A stretch of DNA of 64,000 bases, taken from positions 52,089,622 through 52,153,621 of the forward strand of contig OX411558.1 in assembly GCA_948146395.1 (NCBI GenBank). Reading direction: 5' to 3'. This DNA is from Fragum whitleyi (Eukaryota > Mollusca > Bivalvia > Cardiida > Cardiidae). Positions 11,676-23,301 of this stretch are shown in pieces (the stretch's first letter is position 1; each line of letters begins with the position of its first letter). A program made the translations under genes and the position numbers. Under the pieces are notes generated by a model that searched no databases, was not told the DNA's origin, and was given only the letters and a program-made list of their open reading frames with translations.

Positions 11676-12099
11676 TTCATAGACAAATACAACTGTGTAG
11701 CACTGAGCATCGGCCATTGAAATGATTGCTTTAGTCATTTTGTTTTCCCATCGGACTGTGTGTTCTATCCGTACAGATTTTTTTTTAAGCTAATCAAGAT
11801 CTATCCTACATTGATTTATAGATTTTCAAGTGACTAAGCACAATTATTCTCAATTTTTGGATAACCTCAAAAATAAAGATCACGGGTCAAGGATAAATGT
11901 CAAGAGACTAATTGATTCTTTTTTGGTGGATTTCTTATTATTTTAGATTGATATTGATCATGTAAAGGTGTGTTTAAGATTACCTAAAAGTTCATTGTCA
12001 TCCGTGATGGTCAAATGTAGAAATACGCATTTCTATTTCATTTTGAGTACAAATGCTATTTTAAACAAATAGAATGGCCATTGGGCACACTTCATTTAT

Positions 12100-12295
12100 A
12101 AGGCCCATTTGGATCCCTGGTAGTATAAACCCTTTTCCGGCATTTGTCTTCATCCAATCGGCGGGCATCGGTAAACCAAATTCGAATAACAGCTGGAGGC
12201 TAGGAAAGAATGCAATGGTATAATGCGAGAGATACCAGTAGTCCATTGTTAGGTGCTCCAACCGACGTGATATGACAACGGTGTTAAATACCGTT
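12100..12295 (+). mobile_element. SINE family S1, diverged copy
   Basis: Recognisable parts are CAGCTGGAGGCTAGGAAAGA, GAGAGATACCAGTAGTCCA and TGTTAGGTGCTCCAACCG. The head is decayed. Confidence 0.5.
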
Positions 12296-12396
12296 TACAA
12301 ACTCAGGAAAATGGTGTTATGTAAATTCGTATTTAATTTGTATCAAACTTTCACAAATTATTACCCATCATGTTAACTAGATAGTGTCCAATTTTT

Positions 12397-12803
12397 AGCT
12401 CCACTGGCGGAAGGCCAGCGAGCTAGGGTCATGGAAGGGTGTCCTTCGGGCGTCTATATGTGCGTGCGTAAACTTTTCTTTAAACATCTTCTCCTCCTAA
12501 ACCAATGGGTGGATTTTGACAAAACTTGGCCAGAATGTTCCTTGGGTGACTCTCTTTTAAAGTTGTTAAAGAAATTTGGATTGACCCCCTAATATGGGCG
12601 TGGCAGGGCGGGGCTTATTTTGACCCCAAAATCTTTGAACGATATCTCCTGAACCATTGGGCTGTTTTCAATGAAACTTTACCAGAATGTTACTTGGATG
12701 ATCCTCTTCTAAAGTTGTTCAAGAAATTTGGATTGGATGAGACCCACTTGATCAATGAAATTGAGGTGGGTGGTTTAGGGCCATTCTGTCCTCTTGTTTC
12801 AAA
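12397..12803 (+). mobile_element. Family D element, short form with complete ends
   Basis: Head TTTTAGCTCCACTGGCGGAA, GTCC-rich spacer, one or two core units (CCTTGGGTGACTCTCTTTTA, GGGCGTGGCAGGGCGGGG). It ends GGTTTAGGGCCATTCTGTCC and TCTTGTTTC, the same kind of 3' terminus as the family C elements. Confidence 0.6.
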
Positions 12804-13154
12804 GTGATATCTTAATAGTTTTCTTCCTTGCAATTTTACATATAAGTTAAATAAGTTCATTCCTTCATAAGTCAGCTTCAACCTAGAATAGGTCGGAATT
12901 CCTTCTGAATGCTGTTAACTTTCATTACCTTCTATTTTCAATATCTCTCTTTTTGAGATTATTAAGCCAGTGGAGGGATATAAGCCCTCTTGGGTCTCTT
13001 GTTCCATATTTATACTGCATCGCAAAAGAACGTTCTTTCAGGTTAAAAAAAACACTCTTGTTTAGTCTAATTAATGGTTCAATGGCTGTTATAGGTGACA
13101 AAGAACTTGTCACCAAAAGAAAAGTATATACTTCAAAACGAGCATGTACAGTTT

Positions 13155-13745
13155 GAGACATTGTGCAACTGACAAATCGAATGATTTTGGAATGTGAATG
13201 AAGGAGTGTGCGGAGCGAGTTTTGAATGAAATTTAAAAGACAATTTCACTAATTTTGTTCAGAATGAATAAAATATTGATATTCATTACGTCCCTTTCAT
13301 GAAATATGCACGGAAATTCTATAAATAGCTTTCTCTGTCTTCATCAACTAATCAGACGCTTACAAATTCAATTAATAGCCTCCGTGTCGTCGTCGTGCGA
13401 AAACTTTGACATTTTGTTATATCTCTGGTTCTACTGAAGGCATTCGCTTGAAACTTGGCACACATGTTCACCATCAAAAGAGCAACCTATACTATCAAGG
13501 GGGGTAACTCTAGATGCATTTTGTGCAAATTATGCCCCTTTTTCGACTTAGATTTTTTCCCACCATCCAGCACTCGACAGCCGAGCGTAGGCACCCGTAG
13601 GCGGTGCTCTTGTTTTCGATTTTTGAGCGTTATTGAATGGTTTGAATGAGTGTTTGGAATGAATGAATGGAGCGCCGAGTGAGCGATTTAGAATGGTTTT
13701 GGTCGAGTTGGATATCAGTTTTACGATGTCATTTTTTGGATCGAT
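13155..13745 (+). mobile_element. TIR element family E, with an insertion
   Basis: Family E layout: near-end GATTTTGGAATG, GAGTGTGCGGAGCGAGTTTTG, palindromic core (ACTAATTTTGTTCAGAATGA...) ending CGTCCCTTT, then TTTGAATGAGTGTTTGGAATG and the far end with TTTTACGATGTC. A family-D-like fragment (13376-13545) interrupts it. Confidence 0.5.
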
Positions 13746-13799
13746 CTGTCTCAAAATTTTTCACAAAATAATTGAGTAGAAAGCTTGAAGTGTAGGATA

Positions 13800-14060
13800 T
13801 GATCAGACTGTACGTCAGTGCAGGCTGATCTTAGTCTACACTATCTTAACCCTTTGCTGTTTAATACCTGCTTTTTACGTACCTGTGATTTTATGATTGA
13901 GAAAACATTGTGCAAAAAGAAGAAATTGCTTCTGACAAGCAATTTCTTCTCTTTCCACACTATTATCTACCCTACAGAATGGTTATTATTCAAATTAAAT
14001 CCACTTTAAATTTTCGTCTGCTAAACCTTTGAATTTGGACAGGACAGGAGTTAAAAGGCT
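13800..14060. repeat. Hairpin element, family H copy 3
   Basis: Stem AGAAGAAATTGCTTCTGACA with complement at 13917-13952. Flanks match copy 2 at 7430. A small GATCAGACTGTACGTCAGTG relic precedes it. Confidence 0.6.
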
Positions 14061-14600
14061 TTGTGGGTAACGGAAATATGTTACTACCAGCTAGAGAAGG
14101 GCTAAAACGTTTCCTTTGATTTCAAATGGTAACCGAATACATCTACCAATTTCACAGTTACGTGCATATTCAATTTTTAATTATCTCGCATTTTTCATCG
14201 AGAACAATATTCTTTTGTTGTTTCTGAATTCAAATATTTTTTTAGGAGATCAAAACAATCGGCTTGCTGCAGCGTTATTTAGTTTCTGCGGCGGATCAAG
14301 GACTTCAGTAAAGGGGGTTCGAACTTACAAAATTTGGAGGGGGTTTCGTTTTCCTAATTCAACACACTTGTCCTGCTCAATTTAGATTTCCCTTTTTTAC
14401 AGAAATAAGTCTCTACAGATACGTCCCACGCACACACAAAAAGTACAAGGCAGCGTTCGACACTAACTACATATTGATATCAGCCTAAAAAATGTTACAG
14501 GTCCAATATTGAAGAATTAAACAATCAAATCGGAAAGTAAAAAATTACATATTGTTAGGAGTTGTCAGGCAAAATGTCTATTTACACGATACTATGAAGA
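14060..14600. other. No gene seen
   Basis: An 89-residue frame (14116-14385) has no recognisable motif, no splice context and biased AT-rich composition. Nothing repetitive was recognised by eye. Confidence 0.4.
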
Positions 14601-14604
14601 CCTG

Positions 14605-15015
14605 CCCTGTTGAATCGATTTTGAATGAATTTGGAATGATTTGATTGAGTGTGTGGAGCGAGTTTTGAGTGATTTTCAAGGGAGGTCCAACATCATCGAT
14701 AATGTCCAGTGGGACGAAATTAGAGAAAATTTTTACCTCCCTTTAATAAATCTACGCACTATACTGAGTTTGTGTCTTCACGAAGAAATCAATCACTTAA
14801 AAATCAACACCAGCTAATTAAAAGCCCGCAGCTGTAAGATCGATTTAATTAAACTGAATATCATTCTGATTGATTTCGAAGCGTTTTTGGACAATTTCGG
14901 AGCGTTTTTTGAGGAATTAGAGTGAGTGTTTGGAATGAATGATTGAAGCGCTGTGCGAGTGATTGTGAATTATTTTGATCGAGATGAGTGTCAATTTGAC
15001 GATGATGATAACTAT
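14605..15015 (+). mobile_element. TIR element family E copy
   Basis: GTGTGTGGAGCGAGTTTTGA, AAGGGAGGTCC...TTACCTCCCTTTAATA core, GAGTGAGTGTTTGGAATGAA and the end GTGTCAATTTGACGATG follow in family order. Confidence 0.55.
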
Positions 15016-15654
15016 ATAATGCTTGCATACGTGCACGAAGTAGCAGTTAAAAGTTCGATGCATAACAAATCATGCACGACCGCAAAATGAAACGCTAATG
15101 TAATGTTCTCAATAAATCGCTTCGCTTCCTCGATCAAATGGGATTCCAAATGCGCGAAGCTCTAAATCTATCAATAATAGAAGAAAAGATAATGTAAGCG
15201 ACGCCATTATGATTGTATAATTGAGGAACAATCGTACGAAAACGGACAATCTAAAATTTTACTGAATTGATAAAGTTGTGTCTTTAATATAGCCCGTATC
15301 CTGCTGAATTTAAAGTATTTCAAACACATTGCCAATTTTCTGGACATTTCTACTAGCCAGAGTCAAAATTTGAAAATATTTAAAAACCGTTCAAGACGAT
15401 CAAAGTTTTGATAAAATCTATCAAATTACTCTACGATTCATTTTGCTGTAGTGGATTTTGAAGTGTACCTAAGATACACACAAACAGAAAAGTACGTGTA
15501 TGATATATTAAATGGGGGTTATAAATATCAAAATTAGCGATTTATGATAACTTCCTTTTAATTTTACTCAAAACTCGCGCCACACACTCATTCAATTTAA
15601 TTCTATAATCATTCCAAAATCATTCATCTTGTCAATTTCAGGCTTTTCTAAAAT

Positions 15655-15935
15655 GTACCATGCAGTTGTTAGCGCGTCGGACTATCAATCTAGAGTTCGC
15701 GGGTTCGATCCCCGACGGCGGCACTCATTCTTTCCGACTATTTGTCTCTCATCAATTGGTTGATAATCGTAGACCTATGTGAGATAGCGGCTGGAGGCTA
15801 GGAAAGAATGTTGTGGTTGTACTGGTGAGAGAAATACCAGGAATCCATTGTTAGGTGCTCCAGCCGCGCGATATAACTGAAATAATGTTGAAAGCAGCGT
15901 TAAACTCCATTCAATCAATCAATCAATAATTAATC
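15655..15935 (+). mobile_element. SINE family S1, nearly complete copy
   Basis: A tRNA-like head (GTTAGCGCGTCGGACTATCA ... GGGTTCGATCCCCGACGGCG), the full family body and a CAATCAATCAATCAAT tail. It lies in a remnant of family E (15550-15650 reads its inverse end). A good reference copy for the family. Confidence 0.75.
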
Positions 15936-16099
15936 AACCCTTCTCATAATGTTTACAACTGATTCTGCCGAGGACAAAGCTGTGTTAAGGCCAGTCTGAA
16001 TAGTTTAAAATCGACTATCGATCAGCATGTCTAGTTTTGTTGGAACTCGAAAATCCCTCGTCCCCCTTACATAGCTCTTCATCATTATTTGATCTGTTA

Positions 16100-16815
16100 T
16101 GTATTAAAATATTTACAAAAGCATTTTGAGTGAACTTCCGGGGAGATAATACATTATCGTCGATTTCGTCCAAATTAGAGAAAATTAGCGATAATTTATC
16201 GCCTCCCTTTCAAAATCTTATTATTATTATTTATTAATTTTGGTGTTTTTATGCCCCATTCAGACGCTCTAAAACCTACACCATCCAAATTAATCGTGGT
16301 AAAAATTAGATCGATATGAAGGAAATGTTAAATGTTTTAACGATTTCGAAGCGTGATATATATAATACATACTTAGTGTATTATATGAAAAAAAAAATAT
16401 CTAATGAGGTTGGGAGAATTGAAAATTGTCGAGGCTCTGCCGAGACAATTATCAATTCTAACAACCGAGTTAGATATTTTTTTTTTCATACAATACACTG
16501 AGTACGTATTATATTTATCTTATAACCTCTATTTGTCTTCTTTTGTCGATGTTTCTAACTGAAATGCAAGTTTCTAAAAATAACCACATTATATCATTGT
16601 TCTAAAAATAACTATGTGATATCATAAAAAATATCATACGGGATGTTATAACACGGATATTTGTATAGTTATAAGATAAAAAAGAGTTCGTAGAGTTTTT
16701 GAATAGTTCGAGTGAGTGTTTTGAATGAATAATTGGAGCGCTGAACGAGTGGTTTTAAAATGGTTTTGAAATGGTTTTGATATAGGTAAATGACAATTTC
16801 ACAATGTTCTTAACT
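16100..16815. mobile_element. Family E element with a family F foldback element nested inside
   Basis: Family E parts flank both sides (CCGGGGAGATAATACATTAT ... GCGATAATTTATCGCCTCCC before; AGTGAGTGTTTTGAATGAAT ... TTTCACAATGTTCTTAACTG after). Family F (about 16315-16680) sits within: a core GGTTGGGAGAATTGAAAATT with its complement, then TAACTGAAATGCAAGTTTCT and ATCATACGGGATGTTATAAC to a TAGTTATAAGATAAAAA end. A 61-residue frame across the core is palindrome-derived. Confidence 0.55.
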
Positions 16816-16819
16816 GTAC

Positions 16820-18045
16820 CTAATTATTGTTTGGAATACTTTTAGCCAGACGGATTGGAAAATTCAAAGACGTAGCAATTTGCTAGAAAACAATTGATTC
16901 AGCGAGTCCGTGTTTCATCAAATATATCTTTAAACATGGATATGTTATATTTGTCATATACAGGTGGCCCCTTTTCAAACGACAGGCCAGATTTATTCTA
17001 TGAGATATTTTGTTTCGTCTCGTCAGTTATTTACTGGCTTCAGCTGTAACGTAGGATGGTAAGATTTATTCAATAATGCTTTCTACTTTATTTCGAGATT
17101 TTTAAATCTGAAGGCAAATTCAGACAAGGAATAATGTCTAAAGTAGATATTTTATGTACAAAATAATGTCATCATCGCGCAGATGTGTCCATGATTAAAG
17201 TCCGATGGAGGAGGAGTTATATGCAAAATGAAAAATACGAGGGGGAAGCCAGAGTATTTTGCTTTGCATTTATCTCCTCCCCAATCAGACTTTATTCACG
17301 CACACAGCAATTCAAATCGAAATTATATTCACTATAACACGATCCCATTTCTGAATTTAGTTTTACTATCCGTCTGTAAAATAGTTTTAAAATTACATTT
17401 TTTAGAAAATAAGTAATGAAATTGATATTGGGAGAATTTCTCAGAAAATAAAGCGCGTCACTTTGTTCGAAGATTATATGACGTCAACGTGTGACGCAAT
17501 GAATAGGCGGGGCTATATATGTATACAGTAAAACACATGACATTAATTTAATTGCAAATAATATTCTATGTTATTCTTCTTATTTTATACAGATCTATGC
17601 GTTCTACGCCATCATGTTTTAACTTAGAACTAAGAAGTTAACCAGGTGTTTTTAAAGTAATACAAAAAATGTTTGTAGAGGTTTTTGGTTTTTGTATACA
17701 CTTAATTTTCACGGTACTATATCGAACTTGCAATTAATCTTACCGGTGAATATTCTTCAATTTGATGATGATCAAAAAAAATATGTTGTTTCCCTGTTTG
17801 GATGAGAAGATTGTCACTAATTAATATAACCGAGGTTATTACTGAGGAATCGTAGTAATACAAATAAATAAATCAATAAACAAATAAATATACACCTTAA
17901 ATAAAGATAATCATACGGTCGAAATCATTTTTTCATTTTTTGCTTTGGGTGTTTAGCTCTCATGGGTACAGCATGCTCGATGTGAGCTTTTGCGATCACC
18001 TTTTATTCGTCATGCATGGAGTCACCACTAGGGTAACCAGTCGAG
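16820..18045. other. No gene seen
   Basis: Unassigned apart from the promoter-like cluster at 17479-17520 and simple AAATAAAT repeats near 17860-17900. Short frames at 17228-17416 have no recognisable motif. The missing 5' exon of the membrane-protein gene could lie here, but I cannot point to one. Confidence 0.35.
17479..17520 (+). promoter_or_regulatory. Promoter-like cluster: CRE-like site, GC box, TATA
   Basis: TGACGTCA at 17479-17486, GGCGGGG at 17506-17512 and CTATATAT at 17513-17520 lie in order on the plus strand. A short ATG frame (MLFFLFY...) begins near 17570 but has no usable donor before its stop. It could be a promoter for the gene that begins by 23.2 kb, or part of an old mobile element. 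Chance is also possible in AT-rich DNA. Confidence 0.25.
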
Positions 18046-18049
18046 AAAA

Positions 18050-18600
18050 CTCCTTTTTATAAATATTTTCATTTATTCTATAATAATTGCATTCTAATAA
18101 AATAAAGAATTTTGATTGGTTTAAATCGCATCACGTGGGGAAATCCATTGCACTTTATTTCTGTATAAAATGCAATAGGCCTAGGTCTTTCGGGAAACCC
18201 CCGATCTTCGATCTGCATTTCCTGTGTTGTAGGAACTCGAAAACCCCCCGTTTCCCTTCAATATCGTAATATTGCTATTTAATACATTAGAAATTAAAAT
18301 ATTCTAGAAAGAATTAATGATTAAAAGTATGCAGCTCAGATTCTGAGTCGATGTTTACAGTGAGTCGACGAAGACCACCAAGCAACCCTCTCAGCTAAGC
18401 CCGATCACGATAGTTTCTGTTTAAAATGCGGGATAACTTGTCAAAATTATGTTTTGATCATATGTACCTCTACGAATGTCAAATTGTTGTTTATTTGTGT
18501 ACCATTTGATTAACTTTATGCCGTTTAACTTCGATAGCGAGAAAAGAAATACAAGAGACTTTCTTCGGGTGAAAAGATACTAGGATAGAAACGTGAAAAA
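18050..18600 (+). repeat. Dispersed repeat family G, copy 1
   Basis: About 450-500 bp closely matches 31800-32260 in the same orientation (AAATCGCATCACGTGGGGAA, CACCAAGCAACCCTCTCAGC, TTATGCCGTTTAACTTCGAT). No coding frame is conserved. A shorter related stretch with GGAACTCGAAAATCCCTCGT is at 16040-16080. Confidence 0.65.
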
Positions 18601-19680
18601 CCCTCATTGAGTTGCCATTGCTACAAAAAATATGAAAATTCACACAGCACTACGAACAAACTTAAGACAAGCAACCACACCAGGCGAAGATTGATATGCA
18701 TGGCCCATAGGTTTCATAATAAGCTTATGGCATCACATCAGTGAGTTTTTTTTAAATGACGCTACATTTGCCTTTTTTTACTCTGCTTTATTGTAAATGC
18801 CTACTTTAGAAAGCAAAAAATACGTTTAAATAATACTTATGGGACTGATCCTAAGATCGAGAAACAAACAAACAAACAAACAAACAAACTAACAAACAAG
18901 GGGAAGAACCCAAAACCATCCCATTGCATTAAACAAAAAGGCTCAAGTGAGCGATGTAGGGTCATCATGCTTCTCTTATTTATCTAGGTTTGTCAACGAG
19001 GTCTAGCGGTGTTGGTATTGGTTCTAATAACAGGTAAAAACAGAGCACATGCGTAACAATTCCATCAATGTCACGTGTGCGCAAAATTAAGACTAAAATC
19101 AGACTGTGCAGCTGTACAGTCTGATCAGGATCTTCACTATACGCCCCGGAGATAAAAAGGTACCTTTGAATGAACGGATAAAATTCTGAATGCACTACGT
19201 GGCTCTCCGAAAAATTTCGCATAATCTCAAATATACAAGTAACTTTTTGAAAATCAAAGTACTGAAGTTCCTGATTGTCGTCTCAACGTCAAATAAGGTA
19301 TGCACCTAAGATATTGAATCGTATGTAATTCATGTCAAGGCAAGCTGACCAAAGTAATTAAAGCTTTATTCAAACTAAAGTACAGTTACGATGTATGGGT
19401 TGCCTATCAATGGTATTCCATCAATATATTTTTAGAGCTTTTAATTAACGAGATTGAAATTGTAAACAAAAAGATGAATGCATGTCTGCTTTGATAACTA
19501 TGAATGATTACATAGAATGATAAGTAAAACAATAGTATTGTTTGATTAAATGATTGATTATGGTTTAAAGTTATTGCAGAGGAGGCTGGCAAAGATATCC
19601 ATGGCTTCCTGTTGTTAATCATACCAGTACAACCACAGCATTTCAACATAGCCACAAGCTGCCCCTCCCACTTAGGTGTA
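18600..19680. other. No gene seen; simple ACAA repeat and old MITE fragment
   Basis: A run of AACAAACAAACAAACAAAC lies near 18865-18895, and a relic with CAGACTGTGCAGCTGTACAG lies at 19100-19145. Minus-strand frames at 18980 and 19407 have no recognisable features. Confidence 0.4.
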
Positions 19681-19681
19681 C

Positions 19682-20603
19682 TATAGTCCGTTTGACTTCT
19701 ATATGGACCAACATTTTGCCTAAAACCTCAGAATTGAATTAATGAAATGTATTTTTTCTTGTCATTTCATATTTTCCATCTAATACCATGACTAATCATG
19801 TTTTTCATAATTTTTGAATGTAAAATAATGATTTTGTCCGTCCGTTTACATGTTAACTTCCAGCCTTTCTTACCTTCTTGTATCTGTAGTAAACGCAACA
19901 GCGACTTGCCAAACCAAAAATAGTTCTGATTTGCATAGGGGCCGAGTCAAAAGTGTATGATTTTAAGTGAGTCGTTTTGGTATAAAATCGAGTATTTTCA
20001 TAAAATTAATTTTGTCGACGATTTCTAATTCCTTGGGATATCAAATCTGAGTGTATTCTCTCTTTGTCTAAAAAACGTTTGGCCAAATAAATGATAAATG
20101 TTCTTATCTTTTCTGAGACGAACCCCATATTCACATATTTAGACCAATCAAAAAGCACTATTTAACGAAGTCGTTTTGAATTTCACGAGGAAAACTAGAT
20201 AAACAGGCGAGTAATGACGGTAAAATTCACGTGATATTTAAGTTTAGGATGACATGACCGTCGATATGCTAATTAGCATGTCCAAATAAGGAATAATGGA
20301 CATTTCTTCTGTCAAATGTTTAGTATAAAACCACGTGTTTTATTATATATTTACATCTTGTTACGACTAAACAGCCTTCTTCACCCCTCATGTTTAGGAG
20401 TGGAAAATGCGAAAATATTAACATTAATTAGATAGACAAAATCATTATTTTGAAGTCATTATATTTTCAAAAAATATTTTTTGGAATGGTATTAAACTGA
20501 AATTAAGAATTTACCCCATACAAATTCTTCATTCTAACTCAATTTTATGCTATTGATCAAACGGTCTGTCCATATAGAAGTCAAACTGACTATATAAGTG
20601 TAT
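19682..20603. mobile_element. ~0.9-kb element with ~26-bp terminal inverted repeats
   Basis: TATAGTCCGTTTGACTTCTA (continuing TATGGAC) at the left is inverted at the right as GTCCATATAGAAGTCAAACT (continuing GACTATA). One mismatch was noted in the core. The flanks look like TA or TATA duplications. No transposase frame is visible inside, so it is non-autonomous. No second copy in the window. Confidence 0.6.
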
Positions 20604-20604
20604 A

Positions 20605-22810
20605 TGTAAACTGAGCTCTGACGTAAGCGCTCAGTCCATTATCATAGGTTAATCGGGTATGATCAAAAAGCAAATGATAGGAATTTAACCTGACCCCTTC
20701 AATGCAGTTATTAAAGTACATGTTTGAGTGAACCTTACGTTTTAAGACAAGCAATAACGTTGGTTTTCAAGGTAATTTGTAAACTTTCTTAATGCGCTAA
20801 TGTAAATTTGTTTTTATTAAATCGGAGATTTATACCGGTTTCCAGAAATCCAGCCTGTTTGACCCACTACATTTTTACCTTTATCTTCTGAGCAATGTGT
20901 TCAAACCAAATAATGTGTTTTCAAACACCGAAGAAACGGCATTTTCAGTCACAATCTACAAACTTTGTTTTTTATCTTATTTACTTTTCGACAAATAGAG
21001 AAGATGCTAATAAAAAAATTGATGTAATTTTCGCTTTTAGTAATTACCAGTTAGTATTTTCAGTGTTTATAACAAGATTTTCGGTTGAGTAAAGGAGTTG
21101 AAACGTACAATAGGTTAACTGTAAAATAAATTTGTAGCACTTACAATATTACTTCTCTGATTTTTTTCTCGAACGGTCATTTACCAGTTGTAGGGCTGAC
21201 AACCAATCAAATTCTGTTATGATTATCACTCGGTTAAAAACCCACGCGTAAATTCACACCACGTGGTAGATCGTCTGCTCGAAATGTGTCAATTAAGTTG
21301 TTTGTCATTGGTCAATGGTCGTCTGCACTCTGACAGGGAGCGTGGGAAGTCTACTGGTGGAATGAGTACTGTTGACTATGTGTTATAGCGGGCGCATATT
21401 GACTTGAACCTGACCTTTATGCAGAATAAATGATTAGGCACATAAATAAATTCCGAAGATACTTCGGCACGTGACGATCACGCATGGACATTCCGTTATA
21501 CTACACAAATTACAGGTATGCGTGGAGTTAGTAGTTTACCTATATACGGGGCGCCTAGTCATCTAGCAGACGATTCGATTTCAAATATTGCGACTTAGAG
21601 AGGGGATTTCATTTCATTTCCATTCAAAACACATAAATTGCATTTAAAGAAATTTGAAAATTCATATTTTTCTCACCCGCATCTAAAGATTTGTTAAATA
21701 AGAAACTCAATTTATGTATTGATTCACTACTTCATGAGGGTGACCAAATATCGCCGTTACAGTGAACAGCATGTGCGATAACGGGTTAACAAAGCTAACA
21801 CGTGCACTCCAACTTAACATTTGGATTCCGCAGATAAGTCGTGATTTGTCGGGGAGAAACGACCGGTATTTAATTGATTTAGATCACAAAGGCCAGGTTT
21901 AGGTCAATATGCTTCCACTATAACAAATAGAAATAATTTTGTAATTTTGAAATATTTGATTTTAATGAGCACTCTGATCACGCTCCAATCCTATTTACAA
22001 TAAATTCAAATTTGAGTATGAAGAAAAATTATTCAACAACAAATGAACCGACAAAAACATACGATAAACTGATATAGGATAGCAGTAAGAGCGATCTATA
22101 TTTAGAATAACTCATGAATAATCATAGAGTGCTGCTAGATTTAATCGATTGGTCAGAAACCAAAGATATAAATAGCATAGTTGCCGATTTCACGTGTTTC
22201 TTGAGGGAAAATGCATTTATAGTATTTGGGAAAACCCAATGCTTGAAAAACAAACATGTTGGTAATCAGAATTGTAAATAGTTTAATGAAAAATGTTTTG
22301 TTGCTAAACAGGCTTTTAAACTCTAGAGAGAGGAATAATATTAACAGACAAGCTTTTAGCTTGGCGTGTGCTCATTATAACAACGTAAAAAAATTTGCTA
22401 AGAAATAATTTAGACTAACAGAGGGCTATCGAATCAGCAAACTTTCAAAATCGGACCCACGAGGTTGGATGTGCTGGCGATGTCCTCGAAAAGATGAAGT
22501 GTTATGACAAAAAACTCACAATTGGGCAAATATCTTACCAACTTTTATTGTCCAAATTTGAGCCCTTTTGATTGGCGAACTATTGCACTATCCCAGCCTC
22601 TCAATAATGTCCGATTTACAGTGCTGACAGCACTTTGATCTATTTCGAACAAATGGCACGAGAATTTAACAGTAAAAAGTTGATTTCACGGCTCATCGCG
22701 CAAAAACTATCTATACCTATCATTCACTCATTTGTGAAAGCAGTTGACACTTGTCTCAAAGACTTCCCGGAATTCGAAATCAAAACGCGTTAACAATAAT
22801 GGGGTTAGCC
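20605..22810. other. Unassigned region; split halves of a repeat also found at 46575-46800
   Basis: 20605-20690 (CTGAGCTCTGACGTAAGCGC, TTAATCGGGTATGATCAAAA) matches 46590-46665. 22650-22720 (GAGAATTTAACAGTAAAAAG, CACGGCTCATCGCGCAAAAA) matches 46735-46790. Here the two halves are ~2 kb apart; at 46.6 kb they are adjacent. The 65-residue frame at 20895 is not supported. Confidence 0.4.
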
Positions 22811-22833
22811 AGACTCGAAGATAAATTTCACCA

Positions 22834-22905
22834 GCCCCCAGTGAGGATCGAACTCACGACCCCTGGTTTACAAGACCAGTGCTCTAACCACTGAGCTATG
22901 GAGGC
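22834..22905 (-). tRNA. tRNA-Thr (UGU)
   Basis: The 72-nt minus-strand sequence folds as a complete cloverleaf: 7-bp acceptor (GCCTCCA/TGGGGGC with one G-U), D-arm GCTC/GAGC, anticodon stem CTGGT/ACCAG with loop CTTGTAA (anticodon TGT), five-base variable loop, T-stem GTGAG/CTCAC with TTCGATC. A-box and B-box positions are conserved. No intron. It decodes ACA and other threonine codons. It lies about 260 bp upstream of exon 1 on the opposite strand. It is unlike the degraded tRNA heads of the SINEs in this window. Confidence 0.93.
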
Positions 22906-23059
22906 CTACAATATCTTGAGGAAAGGTGAATAAATGACATAAATTGCAATTAAACATTACAAAAATGAAAATTTGAAACTACACTTTAAGTCTAACTATA
23001 CAAATTATTTCCGCTTTAAATACCGAAAATATTCACATGCCGGTTTGATATAACGATGG

Positions 23060-23130
23060 TTCGGCGCGAATTAGTTGCAACTGCCTTTAAAAATATGGAC
23101 AGTTACATCTGTTTCGCGCTAAGCCATCGT
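23060..23130. mobile_element. Palindromic MITE just upstream of exon 1
   Basis: CGATGGTTCGGCGCGAATTA is inverted at the far side (TTTCGCGCTAAGCCATCG) around AACTGCC/GACAGTT. Same type as 8695 and 8998. It ends ~40 bp before the exon 1 acceptor. Confidence 0.55.
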
Positions 23131-23169
23131 TGTTTGAAAACTTACCGACATATATTGTCCAAGTTGTAG

Positions 23170-23301
23170 GTTTTGTGGACTGCAGCACGTATTCTGTTGC
23201 TCTACTCGGAATGGAATTACAGATGGACAACACTAGTGATAATAGTTATGAGCTGTTTATGATAAACCAAGATGATGTTGAAATGCAGGTAGATGTTATG
23301 A
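23170..23301 (+). CDS. Exon 1 of the membrane-protein gene (first one recognised)
   Basis: The reading frame starts with two bases of a split codon after the acceptor ...GTTGTAG and ends one base into a codon before a consensus GTAAGT donor at 23302. The phase-1 end joins exactly to exon 2. It encodes a segment containing DCSTYSVALL and NSYELFMIN. A pattern of F-x-V-x-C...YEL resembles the start of Farnesoic-acid-O-methyltransferase-like (FAMeT) domains, but this is weak. An in-frame ATG at 23211 could be an alternative start, but no signal peptide follows it. The 3' half, with the donor, is duplicated directly downstream. Confidence 0.6.
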
